Positions 18,823 through 27,759 of a stretch of 64,000 bases of DNA are shown here, in pieces. Under the pieces are notes generated by a model. That model did no database searches. It was not told the origin of the DNA and saw nothing but the letters and a program-made list of their open reading frames with translations. A program made the position numbers and the translations under genes. Source of the DNA: Streptococcus thoraltensis DSM 12221. Lineage in GTDB: Bacteria > Bacillota > Bacilli > Lactobacillales > Streptococcaceae. Each line of letters begins with the position of its first letter. Positions within the stretch are counted from its first letter, which is position 1. Location of the stretch: NCBI RefSeq assembly GCF_000380145.1, contig NZ_KB904586.1:62001-126000 (forward strand), in the 5' to 3' direction.

Positions 18823-19093
18823 GCTTCACCCACCCTTCAGATTGTGATTTTGCTGCTTGAACCGTTCGATATGTTGAGTAGCCACTCACTCGCTCAAAGT
18901 CTTTATCCAAACGTTTTTCCTCACCTTTTGAAGGAACTACTTTTTTAAAATCCTTATAAGCTTCTAGTAATACTTTCCCATCGACCTTACTCTCGTAAGC
19001 TTTCTCCACCTGATTAAAAAAATGAAGCACTGAAGTCATTTCTTCAGTACTCCAGGATAAATCAAGTGGGTATGAATAATTGTTATTGGGCAT
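18812..19093 (-). CDS. UPF0223 family protein
   Basis: A 93-aa cytosolic protein of unknown function. The start [19 protein letters not shown] is chosen because the family begins this way (YktA of Bacillus). It overlaps both neighbours by 11 nt. Mostly helical and charged, no catalytic motif. In streptococci it is a constant companion of spx and the IMPase gene. Confidence 0.85.
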   Translation of the reverse strand: MPNNNYSYPLDLSWSTEEMTSVLHFFNQVEKAYESKVDGKVLLEAYKDFKKVVPSKGEEKRLDKDFERVSGYSTYRTVQAAKSQSEGWVKLGK

Positions 19094-19499
19094 GTCTTCC
19101 CTCGATTTCAGCACGGATAGTCGCTTGACGCAATTCTTGTTTGCGATAGTCACGAGGGAGAAATGCACGGATTTCATCCTCGTTAAAGCCAATCTGCATG
19201 CGTTTTGCGTCCATGATAATTGGTCGGCGTAAAAGACTAGGATTTGAAGCGATGAGTTCAATCAACTCCGAAATTGATAAATCATCCACATCTACATCTA
19301 ATTTTTGAAAAACTTTAGAGCGTGTTGAAATAATGTCTTCCGTACCATTCTCAGTGAATGACAAGATAGACATTAAGCCTTCTTGAGTCAGAGGACTTGT
19401 AATAATGTTGTGTTCTTCGTATTCAACGTCATGTTTTTCTAACCAAGCACGCGCTTTACGACAACTAGTACAACTTGGTGATAAAAATAAAGTAATCAT
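19083..19499 (-). CDS. spx: Spx-family transcriptional regulator
   Basis: ArsC-fold regulator that binds the RNA polymerase alpha C-terminal domain and controls oxidative/disulfide stress genes. 138 aa. Redox switch CXXC (CTSC) at residues 10-13, and the RRPII motif with the alpha-contacting Arg. Start is the second [11 protein letters not shown], because GAGGCGG lies just upstream of it and overlaps the first ATG. Streptococci carry two copies (SpxA1 and SpxA2); which one this is cannot be decided here. Confidence 0.92.
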   Translation of the reverse strand: MITLFLSPSCTSCRKARAWLEKHDVEYEEHNIITSPLTQEGLMSILSFTENGTEDIISTRSKVFQKLDVDVDDLSISELIELIASNPSLLRRPIIMDAKRMQIGFNEDEIRAFLPRDYRKQELRQATIRAEIEGRHAQ

Positions 19500-19515
19500 A
19501 TACCGCCTCATTAAT

Positions 19516-19558
19516 CAATCTACTTATTTTTTTATTATACAAAAAAATAAGTGGATTG
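19516..19558 (-). promoter_or_regulatory. spx promoter within an AT-rich inverted repeat that also ends ribF
   Basis: A nearly perfect 17-bp inverted repeat (AATC-ACTTATTTTTTT arms, one mismatch) has TATAAT in its loop (minus-strand -10, fwd 19534-19539). It lies within the 60 bp between ribF and spx. The first arm with its T7 run can act as a terminator for ribF and the loop as an spx promoter. Confidence 0.55.
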
Positions 19559-19559
19559 G

Positions 19560-20480
19560 CTATGCTTTTTGCCAATTTATCGCAATTTCTTGGTCACTTT
19601 TCAATTGTTCAACCAAATCGTCGATACCGTTGAATTTTTCCATTTCTCGAATCTTTTCCAACCAGAATATTTCGATTTCCTCACCGTATATATCCCCTGA
19701 AAAATCAAAGATATTGACCTCTAACCGCAACTCAGTACCACCAAAGGTTACGTTTTCTCCTATGCTAGTCATAGATCGGTATTGCTTACCTTTGACAAGA
19801 ACATCCGTCACGTAAACACCGTCAGAAGGGATGTGTGTTCTATCGATGGGGGCTAAGTTAGCAGTTGGAAAACCAATCGTTCGACCACGAGCGTCACCGT
19901 GAACAACAATTCCTCTGGTTGAAAAATCATAACCAAGCAATTTATTGGCATCACTGACCCTACCTTCTTGGATTAAGTCACGAATTCGGGTGGAGCTAAT
20001 TTTCTGATTTCCATCTGTTACTTCCGCCACTGTCACTACATTGCCTTCAAAATTTCTGGAGAGATAATCAGCGTTTGTTCGATTGTGACCAAAATGATAA
20101 TCAAATCCAACGACAATGGAATCCGGATTCAGCTGCTTAATATAAGTATCAATGAATTGATCGGATGTTACTTTGGCAAAATCACTGGTAAAATCTGTTA
20201 AATAAAGGGTATCAACGCCATATTCTTCAAACTTTTCATAACGTTTTTCTGGATAGGTAATATGGAGTAACAAATCAGGAGTATATCGGCAAAAAGCTAA
20301 TTTAGGAGACTCAAGAAAGGTTAATACTAGAACTTTTAGCCCCTTTTGCTTTGCAATTTCTTTCGCCTGTTCAAACAGTGCTTTATGCCCTTGATGTAGA
20401 GCGTCAAAATAACCTAAAACAAGGACTGTTTTTTCAGTTTCACTAATTTCTTGGTAAGAGTGTATCGTTTTTATTTTCAT
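19560..20480 (-). CDS. ribF: Bifunctional riboflavin kinase / FAD synthetase
   Basis: Makes FMN and then FAD. 306 aa. N-terminal nucleotidyltransferase with [15 protein letters not shown] (HxGH-like) and SSTRIRDLI near residue 163, and C-terminal flavokinase with [11 protein letters not shown]. It overlaps truB by 4 nt; truB-ribF is a conserved Firmicute pair. Confidence 0.95.
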   Translation of the reverse strand: MKIKTIHSYQEISETEKTVLVLGYFDALHQGHKALFEQAKEIAKQKGLKVLVLTFLESPKLAFCRYTPDLLLHITYPEKRYEKFEEYGVDTLYLTDFTSDFAKVTSDQFIDTYIKQLNPDSIVVGFDYHFGHNRTNADYLSRNFEGNVVTVAEVTDGNQKISSTRIRDLIQEGRVSDANKLLGYDFSTRGIVVHGDARGRTIGFPTANLAPIDRTHIPSDGVYVTDVLVKGKQYRSMTSIGENVTFGGTELRLEVNIFDFSGDIYGEEIEIFWLEKIREMEKFNGIDDLVEQLKSDQEIAINWQKA

Positions 20481-21361
20481 GATAGTAGTACTTTTCTTGG
20501 TTTGTACAAGTCTTCTCGTCTTTCTAAAATTGCCACAACTTTGTCATCATAATAAGCCGCTAGAGTCTCTTTTTGACTGTCTATTTTGATAAATCTGCCA
20601 AATCGGATTTCAGCAACATCATCTTCACTTAATTCGACTGAGGGTAAATCAGATACACCATATTCAATCGGTAAAAGAAAGCTCAAATCATCATTCTCAA
20701 ACATTTCCTGAATTTCTTTCAGATTATACGCTTCAGATAGTTCTAGACCAGCAGATGCTGTTCGTTGCAACCGCGACATGTGGCTGGCAAGGCCAAGGCG
20801 CTTTCCAAGATCAACTGAAAGAGTTCTGACATAGGTCCCCTTGCTGCAAGCAACTTTGAAAGAGAATCTGACCCATTCATCACCAAATTCTAAAGGGGAG
20901 GTTCTCACGAATTCTTTAATAACAACATGACGTTCAGGACGTTCAATGGTTTCACCGGCACGGGCATACTCATATAATTTTTTTCCATTAACTTTCACTG
21001 CAGAATACATGGGAGGAACTTGAATAATCTGCCCAGTCAAGGTCTGCATAGCAGTGTCAACTGCTTCTTGTGTTAAATCATCTGTGATTGGTGTGCGCTC
21101 TACCATTTCACCACTAGCATCTTCTGTCGTTGTAGAGAAGCCTAGAGTTACTTCTCCCTCATAAACTTTTCCAGCTTCTGTCATAAACTCAATCACTCGA
21201 GTTGCCTTTCCTACCGCGATTGGTAAAACTCCCGTGACGTCGGGATCCAAGGTTCCTCCGTGACCTATCTTTTTTTCATGTAATATTTTACGAAGTTTAA
21301 AAACAGCATCGTGGCTGGTCATCCCAGCTTCTTTTTTTAGGTTAATAATTCCGTTAATCAT
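20477..21361 (-). CDS. truB: tRNA pseudouridine-55 synthase
   Basis: Isomerises U55 in the T-loop of tRNAs. 294 aa from [18 protein letters not shown]. Catalytic Asp in [13 protein letters not shown] (about residue 40) and the downstream YSAVKVNGK and KGTYVRTL motifs are intact. A longer in-frame start would add 27 residues translated from the promoter and terminator region and is rejected. The extended -10 box lies 7 nt before this ATG, so the message is probably leaderless. Confidence 0.94.
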   Translation of the reverse strand: MINGIINLKKEAGMTSHDAVFKLRKILHEKKIGHGGTLDPDVTGVLPIAVGKATRVIEFMTEAGKVYEGEVTLGFSTTTEDASGEMVERTPITDDLTQEAVDTAMQTLTGQIIQVPPMYSAVKVNGKKLYEYARAGETIERPERHVVIKEFVRTSPLEFGDEWVRFSFKVACSKGTYVRTLSVDLGKRLGLASHMSRLQRTASAGLELSEAYNLKEIQEMFENDDLSFLLPIEYGVSDLPSVELSEDDVAEIRFGRFIKIDSQKETLAAYYDDKVVAILERREDLYKPRKVLLS

Positions 21362-21368
21362 AATAGTT

Positions 21369-21377
21369 ATTATAACA
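21369..21377 (-). promoter_or_regulatory. Extended -10 promoter for a leaderless truB transcript
   Basis: On the minus strand TGTTATAAT is followed by 7 nt and then the truB ATG. No Shine-Dalgarno can fit. The arrangement is the same as at the rsmF-like gene. Confidence 0.7.
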
Positions 21378-21379
21378 TA

Positions 21380-21438
21380 AAGCAAAAAAAGAGTGAGACA
21401 CAAGAATCTCCAATTAATAGGATTATGTGTCGCCACCC
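21380..21438 (-). terminator. Terminator of the DUF438/DUF1858 operon
   Basis: On the minus strand an imperfect hairpin (GACACATAATC with GATTCTTGTGTC) is followed by a T7 run, just upstream of the truB -10 box. Confidence 0.7.
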
Positions 21439-21451
21439 TCATTACTTTTGC

Positions 21452-22795
21452 TTATAAAACATCTCTATTAAAATCTGTATCTATTGCTCTGAAATCTTGG
21501 ATTTCTTGAACATATTCTAAAACGCCCTCAAATTCTCCATCAGCGTTACGTACTGCCGCATAAGTAATGTGCACAAAAATCTCTCTTTTTTCAGACTTAA
21601 ACCACATGGTTACCTTGTCTTTTTGCCCCGATTTAAGAAGTTCTATAACTTTTTTGACTTTTTCCAGAACCCTTGGAGGGTGACAAAGCTCAACATGTCG
21701 CCCAACTTGGCTGGGATTACGTTTAAATATCATATCTTCGGTCGGTGCATAATCATTATAATATTGGAAGATGTCCTCTTTATTAACAAAGGTAATTTCC
21801 ATCGGCAAATGATTAAGTATTAGATTGGCTTGTTCAACCGATAAATAGCCATTCCCAAAAGGCTGCGGTGTGTTTCTATCAATAACCTCTTCCTTTTCCT
21901 TAGGTGTAAAGGTAATCGATAAAGTACCTGCGTCCGTTTCTATAGTTTTAGTATTGGAATACTCATTCTCTTGTGTTTTAGCCTCTACATCATCTACAGT
22001 CTGCTCATTTGTTTGTAAAAAGTCTTCCCTATGAGGTTGCCATTCTTGCGTCGGCTTAATAATAGCATAACCATATTTGTCGCTATCTTTAGCAATGGTA
22101 AGCCAATCATCTTGTGTGAAAGTGTCTAAAAGGATCATCAATAAGATAGATTCTTCCTTGAAAATCATTTCTTCGAATTCACTTGCAAATGCTTCGAATT
22201 TTTCTTTAATCATTTCAAGGGACGTGTCAGGTAAGAAATCCATAGCATTCTTCGCTTCAGCAAACAAGTCACGAATATTATCATCCACACCCCACATGAC
22301 CTTAGGTGGGGCATCGTGACCATAACGCTCCATAATCGGGAAAAAAAGTTCTTCCTTTCGAGTATAATGATTATCAAATTGGCCTAAAAGCATCATCTGG
22401 TGCTTTAAACCTTTTGTTAATTGATCAGCAAATGCTACATTTTCAGGTTTAGCTAAATTATCTAAAATGCGACGAATGCGGAGCATGGCAGCCCGAAGAG
22501 CAAGGTTTTCTTGTTTAAAAACATAAACGGGGTGTCCTTCTTGATCCGCATCTGCCACTTCTACATCCTGAACGGCACCTTTGAAAAGATTAGCATGGAC
22601 ATTACACAAACCCATGATGTCTTCGAAAGTGATTCCTGTGTCCGAGGACATCAGCTCATGTTCCATCATTGAAACCTCTAATGCTGAGACTCCCGTAAAA
22701 TGTTGATTAAAGCGTTCCTGAACGGAATCAGCACTTGCGCCATGATGAAGTTCAAGTAAAATCTCTTTTAGTATCTCAATACGATTTTCACTCAT
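21452..22795 (-). CDS. DUF438 protein with hemerythrin-like and PAS domains
   Basis: A 447-aa cytosolic protein. Order: N-terminal DUF438 region (about 1-80), hemerythrin-like four-helix segment (about 95-230; metal-type His/Glu in DNHYTRKEELFFP), acidic linker, and a C-terminal PAS domain (about 325-440). The domain plan suggests sensing of oxygen, nitric oxide or redox state through a di-iron site, but no function is established for the streptococcal protein. Starts 3 nt after the DUF1858 gene. Confidence 0.88.
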   Translation of the reverse strand: MSENRIEILKEILLELHHGASADSVQERFNQHFTGVSALEVSMMEHELMSSDTGITFEDIMGLCNVHANLFKGAVQDVEVADADQEGHPVYVFKQENLALRAAMLRIRRILDNLAKPENVAFADQLTKGLKHQMMLLGQFDNHYTRKEELFFPIMERYGHDAPPKVMWGVDDNIRDLFAEAKNAMDFLPDTSLEMIKEKFEAFASEFEEMIFKEESILLMILLDTFTQDDWLTIAKDSDKYGYAIIKPTQEWQPHREDFLQTNEQTVDDVEAKTQENEYSNTKTIETDAGTLSITFTPKEKEEVIDRNTPQPFGNGYLSVEQANLILNHLPMEITFVNKEDIFQYYNDYAPTEDMIFKRNPSQVGRHVELCHPPRVLEKVKKVIELLKSGQKDKVTMWFKSEKREIFVHITYAAVRNADGEFEGVLEYVQEIQDFRAIDTDFNRDVL

Positions 22796-22798
22796 AAC

Positions 22799-23026
22799 TT
22801 ATTCCTCTATATCATATCCATGCATTATCAGTGTTTCTCTGATTTTTTCGATTGGGATATGAGCTAATGTCGACCCAGCCTTTAAACTCGTCACCTTACC
22901 AACTGTATTTACCATAGCAGGATTTGCTAGAGGTTTAAACCCTAAATCCACCAGTATCTCCTGAAGCTCTGGATGTTCTTTTAAAATATCAGCGACTGGT
23001 TTTTTAAAATCTATCGTATTATGCAT
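22799..23026 (-). CDS. DUF1858 domain protein
   Basis: A 75-aa protein with the DUF1858 fold: KPVADILKEHPELQEILVDLGF is the typical opening helix pair. In related organisms the domain is often fused to, or next to, DUF438/hemerythrin proteins and resembles the ScdA N-terminal domain. Here it is 3 nt upstream of the DUF438 gene, so the two very probably work together. Confidence 0.85.
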   Translation of the reverse strand: MHNTIDFKKPVADILKEHPELQEILVDLGFKPLANPAMVNTVGKVTSLKAGSTLAHIPIEKIRETLIMHGYDIEE

Positions 23027-23052
23027 CGCAAACCTCTTTTAGTATCAAAATA

Positions 23053-24390
23053 TCATTTGTTTTTGAGATCTTCAAATTGCTTTCGCATGGTCGGATTCTT
23101 TCGTGTCAATTTCTTAACTGACACATCTTCCAATTTATTATTCGCTAGTCGCAATTGATTCTCACTAGTTGTCAAAGCTGCCTTGACTGCCTCCATTCGC
23201 TTGATGGATTTATCAATTTCATCAATAGCTTTTTGGAAATTCTTACTTGCTGATTGGTAGTTCTTAGCAAAAGCATTTTTAAAGACATCCAAATCCTCTT
23301 CAAAGTGTGTAATATCGATATGTTGTTCTTTTACTAAGGCCAGCTCTTGCTTATATTGCAATGAATTGAGCGCTGCATTACGCAGTAATGTAATGATTGG
23401 AATGAAAAATTGTGGGCGAACCACATACATCTTTGGATATTCGTAGGAAACATCGACAATGCCGTTATTGTAAAGATCGTTATCCATTTCTAAAAGTGAA
23501 ACCAAAATGGCATACTCGCATCCCTTTTCACGGCGGTCCTTGTCCAATTCCTTGAAGAAATGTTCATTTTTCTTTTTAGAGGCTGTTTCATCACCTTCAT
23601 TTTTCATCTCAAACATGATTGAAATGATTTCGATACCATTGTCATCAAACTCGCGGTAGATATAATCGCCCTTTGAGCCTGTTTTAGCGTCGTTATCTTT
23701 TCCAAATTGTGCATTTGGAAAGGCGGTCATGCGAAGACGGTTAAACTCATACTCACAATGTTGCTCCAAGCTCTCCCCAATCATCTTAGTTGATTGTTTT
23801 GCTTTAAAATCCTTGTAGTAAGCGATAAGTTCATCTTTTTGCGCTAATTCTGTTTGGTGTCGACTTAGCAAAGATTGTTTATCCAACTCCTGTTTTTGCT
23901 CTTGAAGTAAGAGTTGATTGGCTATCTGGTCTTTTTCTTGCTGAAGTTGGGTTAAGGCATCTTGTTTTTCTCTATCTTTTTCCAAACTAAGAAGATCTAT
24001 TTGGGATTGTAAATCTTGATTTTCCCTATCCTTTTGAGCTAAGGCTTGAGCTAGAGCCAAGGCATTATCTGCTGCAAGTTTATCAATTTTTTGTTTTAAG
24101 TTATTGATTTCTTCATTCTTCTGAGTCATTGCATCCTGCAACTCAATAGCCTGATTGCTTTCAAACGTCTCTAGTCGATGTTCTAAAGCAGCAATTTCTT
24201 TTTCTTTTTTCCCTAACTCAGATTGTAAGGCGTTTTTAGATTGTTCTTCAATAAGGCGTTTTTCTGACGCCAGTCTTTCCAAAAGATCATGCTCAAATTC
24301 TTTAGTCCTTACTTGCTCTAATAATTGACTATACTCTGTTTCGTTAATTGTAAACACTGTCTGACAATGGGGACATTTTATTTCATTCAT
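23053..24390 (-). CDS. DUF2130 coiled-coil protein
   Basis: 445 aa from the second ATG (MNEIKCPHCQTVF), which has GAGGAG 6 nt upstream; the first ATG overlaps that ribosome site. N-terminal zinc-ribbon-like CPHC, a long heptad-rich coiled coil (about 25-200), then the DUF2130 globular domain with the DUF2130 signature SKGDYIYRE and EMKNEGDETA (D/E-xK elements reminiscent of the PD-(D/E)xK nuclease fold), and a C-terminal coiled coil. Function unknown; a nuclease-like role is only suggested by the motif spacing. Confidence 0.85.
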   Translation of the reverse strand: MNEIKCPHCQTVFTINETEYSQLLEQVRTKEFEHDLLERLASEKRLIEEQSKNALQSELGKKEKEIAALEHRLETFESNQAIELQDAMTQKNEEINNLKQKIDKLAADNALALAQALAQKDRENQDLQSQIDLLSLEKDREKQDALTQLQQEKDQIANQLLLQEQKQELDKQSLLSRHQTELAQKDELIAYYKDFKAKQSTKMIGESLEQHCEYEFNRLRMTAFPNAQFGKDNDAKTGSKGDYIYREFDDNGIEIISIMFEMKNEGDETASKKKNEHFFKELDKDRREKGCEYAILVSLLEMDNDLYNNGIVDVSYEYPKMYVVRPQFFIPIITLLRNAALNSLQYKQELALVKEQHIDITHFEEDLDVFKNAFAKNYQSASKNFQKAIDEIDKSIKRMEAVKAALTTSENQLRLANNKLEDVSVKKLTRKNPTMRKQFEDLKNK

Positions 24391-24460
24391 CTCAAACTCC
24401 TCACTCATTTTGGTTTTATTATAGCAAAAAAAGCAATGATATTCAGTGCTTTCTTGTTTA

Positions 24461-25042
24461 TTATGGAAACAGTGTTCGCTTCACTTCTTCTTGAATATAT
24501 TGCCACTCTTGATTGGCACGTTCAAACTTACGTTGGAAATCAGCTTGCCCTCGTAAATAACGACCAATAGCATAATCCTGCTTAACGATAGGCAACATAG
24601 GGACAGGAATTTCTCCGATTTCCTTGGTTGAGAGATTCATAACAGATTTTCCTCGGTCAGTTGCTTTTAGTAATTCCTGACCAGCTTCTGTTTCAAAAAA
24701 CAATTTAAGATAATGACCTCTAACTTTAGCTGATGGTCTGATTATCGTAAAATTAGATGATGCTACTACTGGCCTAGACTGCTCGTCAAATACAGCAAGT
24801 TTTAGCTGAGTTCCTTTGGAAGAAATTAGAACATCACCTGCTTGTAAATAGTATTTAGATACTAAGCGTTCATCCTCATCGTATGTTTTTAAATTGGGAT
24901 ATTCAACAAGTCCATCCTTTATATCAACAATATTGATAATGGCGATGCGTTCTCCTTCAGCTTTTGAAGAGACTGCTCTTCCTTTAAAAATACTAGCAAT
25001 ATCTTTTAAAAGGGACTGATGACCTGATTTATTTGATTCCAT
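24461..25042 (-). CDS. Orphan type I restriction specificity (HsdS-like) single-TRD protein
   Basis: A 193-aa protein with one target-recognition-domain-like unit: GDVLISSKGTQLK, SNFTIIRP, YLKLFFETEAGQ and the conserved-region helix KEIGEIPVPMLPIVKQ leading to a helical tail. Full HsdS has two TRDs and about 400 aa; this has one TRD and one conserved spacer. No hsdM or hsdR is in the window. It could be a half-S protein that dimerises, a remnant, or a protein recruited to another job; translation is intact. Confidence 0.7.
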   Translation of the reverse strand: MESNKSGHQSLLKDIASIFKGRAVSSKAEGERIAIINIVDIKDGLVEYPNLKTYDEDERLVSKYYLQAGDVLISSKGTQLKLAVFDEQSRPVVASSNFTIIRPSAKVRGHYLKLFFETEAGQELLKATDRGKSVMNLSTKEIGEIPVPMLPIVKQDYAIGRYLRGQADFQRKFERANQEWQYIQEEVKRTLFP

Positions 25043-25105
25043 AATTGGAAAAGCTCTCCTTCTGTTGATATTAGTATTTTAATACAAATAAGGTACTAAA
25101 GCAAG

Positions 25106-25131
25106 TAAAAAACCAGATAAATCTGGTTTTG
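25106..25131 (-). terminator. busR-like gene terminator
   Basis: AAACCAGA / TCTGGTTT stem with TTTA loop and a following T-run on the minus strand; nearly symmetrical. Confidence 0.85.
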
Positions 25132-25146
25132 AGGTTAAACTGATAA

Positions 25147-25782
25147 TCAGACGTTGAGATTAAATAAATTCTTCAAACGCGAATAAGCGAGATCATCTCC
25201 AACAAAGAAGATATGGTCCCCTGCTTCTAAAACCGCATAAGGACTCGGTGACAATATGAGGGTTCCTTGACGTTCTATTCCAACGATAGTTGCACCGGTT
25301 TGATGCCAAATATTTAAATCGCGAATGGATTCCCCCAAATGGCTAGCTTCTTCAGTTAAAATGATTTCATAGGGCGTAAAAGGATACTTACGGCTGACAG
25401 ATTGACTTTGCAGTAAATACTCATCAACTAAATCAGCAAGATCCTCTAGCTCATCAGCTTGCTTTTTAATATTTTCACGGATTTTATTCTTTAGCATTGC
25501 GACAGAATGAGTGGTTTCGTAATTTTTCAAGAAGTATTCAGCCTTCTCTTTTGACAATACAATCGCACCACTACCGTGTTTTAAACTGACAATATGCATA
25601 TCAGCTAAGATATTTAACCCCTTACGAGCAGTTTCTGGAGAGACATTAAAGGTACTTGCTAATGTTGACCTTGATTTTAATTTCTCACCAACTTCGTAAT
25701 CGCCATCAGCAATTCGTTTAGCAACTGCGACAGCAACTTGTTGATATCTGGAACTTTTTACTTCTGAATTGACTCTCCGCAT
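25147..25782 (-). CDS. GntR-type regulator with C-terminal RCK_C domain, BusR-like
   Basis: 211 aa. Winged helix of the GntR type (about 10-78; GEKLKSRSTLASTFNVS and TARKGLNIL), a charged coiled coil (about 85-120), and a TrkA-C/RCK_C domain (about 130-211; VGIERQGTLILSP and GDHIFFVGD). This is the architecture of BusR, the c-di-AMP-responsive repressor of the glycine-betaine importer BusAB in Lactococcus and Streptococcus. BusAB genes are not adjacent here; the next gene downstream is the HsdS-like one beyond a terminator. Assignment rests on domain order. Confidence 0.8.
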   Translation of the reverse strand: MRRVNSEVKSSRYQQVAVAVAKRIADGDYEVGEKLKSRSTLASTFNVSPETARKGLNILADMHIVSLKHGSGAIVLSKEKAEYFLKNYETTHSVAMLKNKIRENIKKQADELEDLADLVDEYLLQSQSVSRKYPFTPYEIILTEEASHLGESIRDLNIWHQTGATIVGIERQGTLILSPSPYAVLEAGDHIFFVGDDLAYSRLKNLFNLNV

Positions 25783-26008
25783 TATTTTATCCTCCGACTT
25801 GATTTTATCACCTTATCCAAGTCTTGACAATAGGGAGCAATCTGCAAACCTATCATTTTCCTGAAATGCCGTAACTTACCATAAAATTCTTACATCATCT
25901 ACTCATCTTTTCGCTCAACACTTCACAATATAAAACAAAAGATTAGGATTTCTCCCAACCTTCCGCCACTAAATCACCTTTAAAGATGAATTAGTTATTC
26001 TATTGCTA

Positions 26009-26710
26009 TTAATCAGCAACAACTACATCGCCATCCACTGAAGCTGTGTAGGTAACACCTTCAGATGAGTCAGTTGACATAGCGTCTTTAGCTTTTTCTG
26101 CTTGTTCTGAAGCGTATTTCTTAGCTTCAGAAGCTTTTTCAACAGTAAACTCTTTAGCTTGAGCAGCCTTTTCAGATGCATAATCACGAGCTTCTCCTGA
26201 TTTTTCTGAAATGTACTCACCCGCATTTTGAGCAGCTTCTTTGGTACGTTCGTAACCAGCAGCTGTTGCTTCTTTCGCACGCTCATAACCAGTAGCTGTC
26301 ACTTCTTTTGTCTTAGCATAGCCAGCTTCAACACGGTCTTGAACAGTCACAGAAGCTTCTTCAAACTCCTTACGAGTCATAATGTCAACAACATTAATGT
26401 TAACTTCAATAACTTTAAGATGAGTCATCGTTTCGACATTTTGAGCAATAATCTCTTTAATACCTTCAGCAATGGCAGGAATGTCTTTGCCGTATTCAAC
26501 GATAACATCAAGATCAGTAGCTACTTCTTCTTTACCAACTTCAACGTTAACGCCAGTTGTTACATCTTCGGAATTAATTAACTTTTCTTTGACGTTTGAG
26601 AAGAATCCTCCACTAACATCTAATAGCCCATCAATGTTTTCAAGAGCGTGACCAACGATTTTTTGGATCACTTTTTCATCATAAGTTACTGTACTTTTAA
26701 TTTCAGTCAT
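26009..26710 (-). CDS. Asp23/Gls24 family protein with repetitive C-terminal tail
   Basis: 233 aa. The N-terminal Asp23/Gls24 domain (1-125) is paralogous to the other Asp23 protein in this operon. The tail (about 128-220) is a run of imperfect 11-residue units such as GYERAKEATAA and ARDYASEKAAQ, rich in Ala, Lys and Glu. This is an amphipathic-helix/LEA-like pattern. Alkaline-shock proteins of this family are membrane-associated through AmaP in Staphylococcus and respond to envelope and bile stress in enterococci. Last gene of the six-gene operon, 14 nt after csbD. Confidence 0.88.
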   Translation of the reverse strand: MTEIKSTVTYDEKVIQKIVGHALENIDGLLDVSGGFFSNVKEKLINSEDVTTGVNVEVGKEEVATDLDVIVEYGKDIPAIAEGIKEIIAQNVETMTHLKVIEVNINVVDIMTRKEFEEASVTVQDRVEAGYAKTKEVTATGYERAKEATAAGYERTKEAAQNAGEYISEKSGEARDYASEKAAQAKEFTVEKASEAKKYASEQAEKAKDAMSTDSSEGVTYTASVDGDVVVAD

Positions 26711-26724
26711 AATACTACCTATTC

Positions 26725-26928
26725 CTATTTGTCATTTTTTGATTTAAGGCCGTCAATAGCACCTTTTACAGTATCTTTAGCGTCAGCGATTTTTTCTTTA
26801 ATATCACCAGTCACTTTTTCGACTTTACCTTCAGATTCTGTACGTTTGTCACCAGTTACTTTTCCAAGACCTTCTTTAATGCCACCAGAGACTTTATCTA
26901 CTTTAGCATCGAATTTTTCTTCAGACAT
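26725..26928 (-). CDS. CsbD family stress protein
   Basis: A 67-aa charged, glycine-containing protein with the CsbD pattern [20 protein letters not shown] repeated as [14 protein letters not shown]. Small general-stress protein of unknown biochemical role. Sits between two Asp23-family genes. Confidence 0.9.
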   Translation of the reverse strand: MSEEKFDAKVDKVSGGIKEGLGKVTGDKRTESEGKVEKVTGDIKEKIADAKDTVKGAIDGLKSKNDK

Positions 26929-26968
26929 CTTTCTTCCTCCTAAAATTATCTTATGGCTAGCGCCTTTA

Positions 26969-27505
26969 TTATTTCACACGTGGCTCAGCTTGTTCTTGAA
27001 CACGGTCAACACCATTACTTACAGCACCTTTAGCATTATCGTATTGGTTTGAAACAAATTGACCAGTTGCTTGTGCACCATTTGCCACACGGTCTTGAAG
27101 ACTTACTGAATCAGCCTCGTGTTGTTCACGTGTCTTAATATCAACAACGTTAACATTAACTTCAACAACTTCAAGATCAGTCATTTTAGTAATTTCTTCT
27201 TGAACAACTTTTTTGATTTGGTCAAAAATAGTTGGCACGTGTTGTTGATATTCAACAACAGCGTCTAAATCAACGGCAACTTGTTTTGTACCAACTTCAA
27301 CGTTAACACCGTCTGTCACATTGTTAGTATTGACTAACTTTTCTTTGATATTTGAGAAGAAGCCACCATTGATTGCAAGTAAGCCATTCACATGTTCAAC
27401 GGCTAGTCCAACAATTTTTTCAATAACTTTATCTTCGTAAGTTAGCTGACCACGAATAGCTTTTGGATCCACTGTGTTGTTGTTTACTGAATGATTTTGT
27501 ACCAT
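26969..27505 (-). CDS. Asp23/Gls24 family envelope stress protein
   Basis: 178 aa. Asp23 domain (about 20-150) with the hallmark stretch [14 protein letters not shown] and [11 protein letters not shown]. The short C-terminal tail lacks the long repeats of its paralogue at 26009-26710. Family members polymerise beneath the membrane and need AmaP as anchor in Staphylococcus. Confidence 0.9.
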   Translation of the reverse strand: MVQNHSVNNNTVDPKAIRGQLTYEDKVIEKIVGLAVEHVNGLLAINGGFFSNIKEKLVNTNNVTDGVNVEVGTKQVAVDLDAVVEYQQHVPTIFDQIKKVVQEEITKMTDLEVVEVNVNVVDIKTREQHEADSVSLQDRVANGAQATGQFVSNQYDNAKGAVSNGVDRVQEQAEPRVK

Positions 27506-27558
27506 AATATACCTCTTTCTATATATAAAGAATAATGACTTAGTTATTTATTTAAAAT

Positions 27559-27750
27559 TTATTTAAAATTTTCCAAGAAACGATCAATTAGTCCTGTTTC
27601 CTGAACAAAGTAACCAGCAAAGCTACCTGCCGCAACAAGAACTAAGATGAATAATGTTTTAAAAAATCCGAATGTCACTAGTAGAAGTGCTAAGAAGAAA
27701 GCTGCCCCTCCACCAATGATGGGGTATTTGTACTTTTCAAATATTTCCAT
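27559..27750 (-). CDS. DUF2273 small membrane protein
   Basis: 63 aa with two hydrophobic segments (about 8-30 and 31-48) separated by little more than a turn. DUF2273 proteins are constant partners of amaP and asp23. Nine nt after amaP. Confidence 0.88.
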   Translation of the reverse strand: MEIFEKYKYPIIGGGAAFFLALLLVTFGFFKTLFILVLVAAGSFAGYFVQETGLIDRFLENFK

Positions 27751-27759
27751 GCTTTACTC

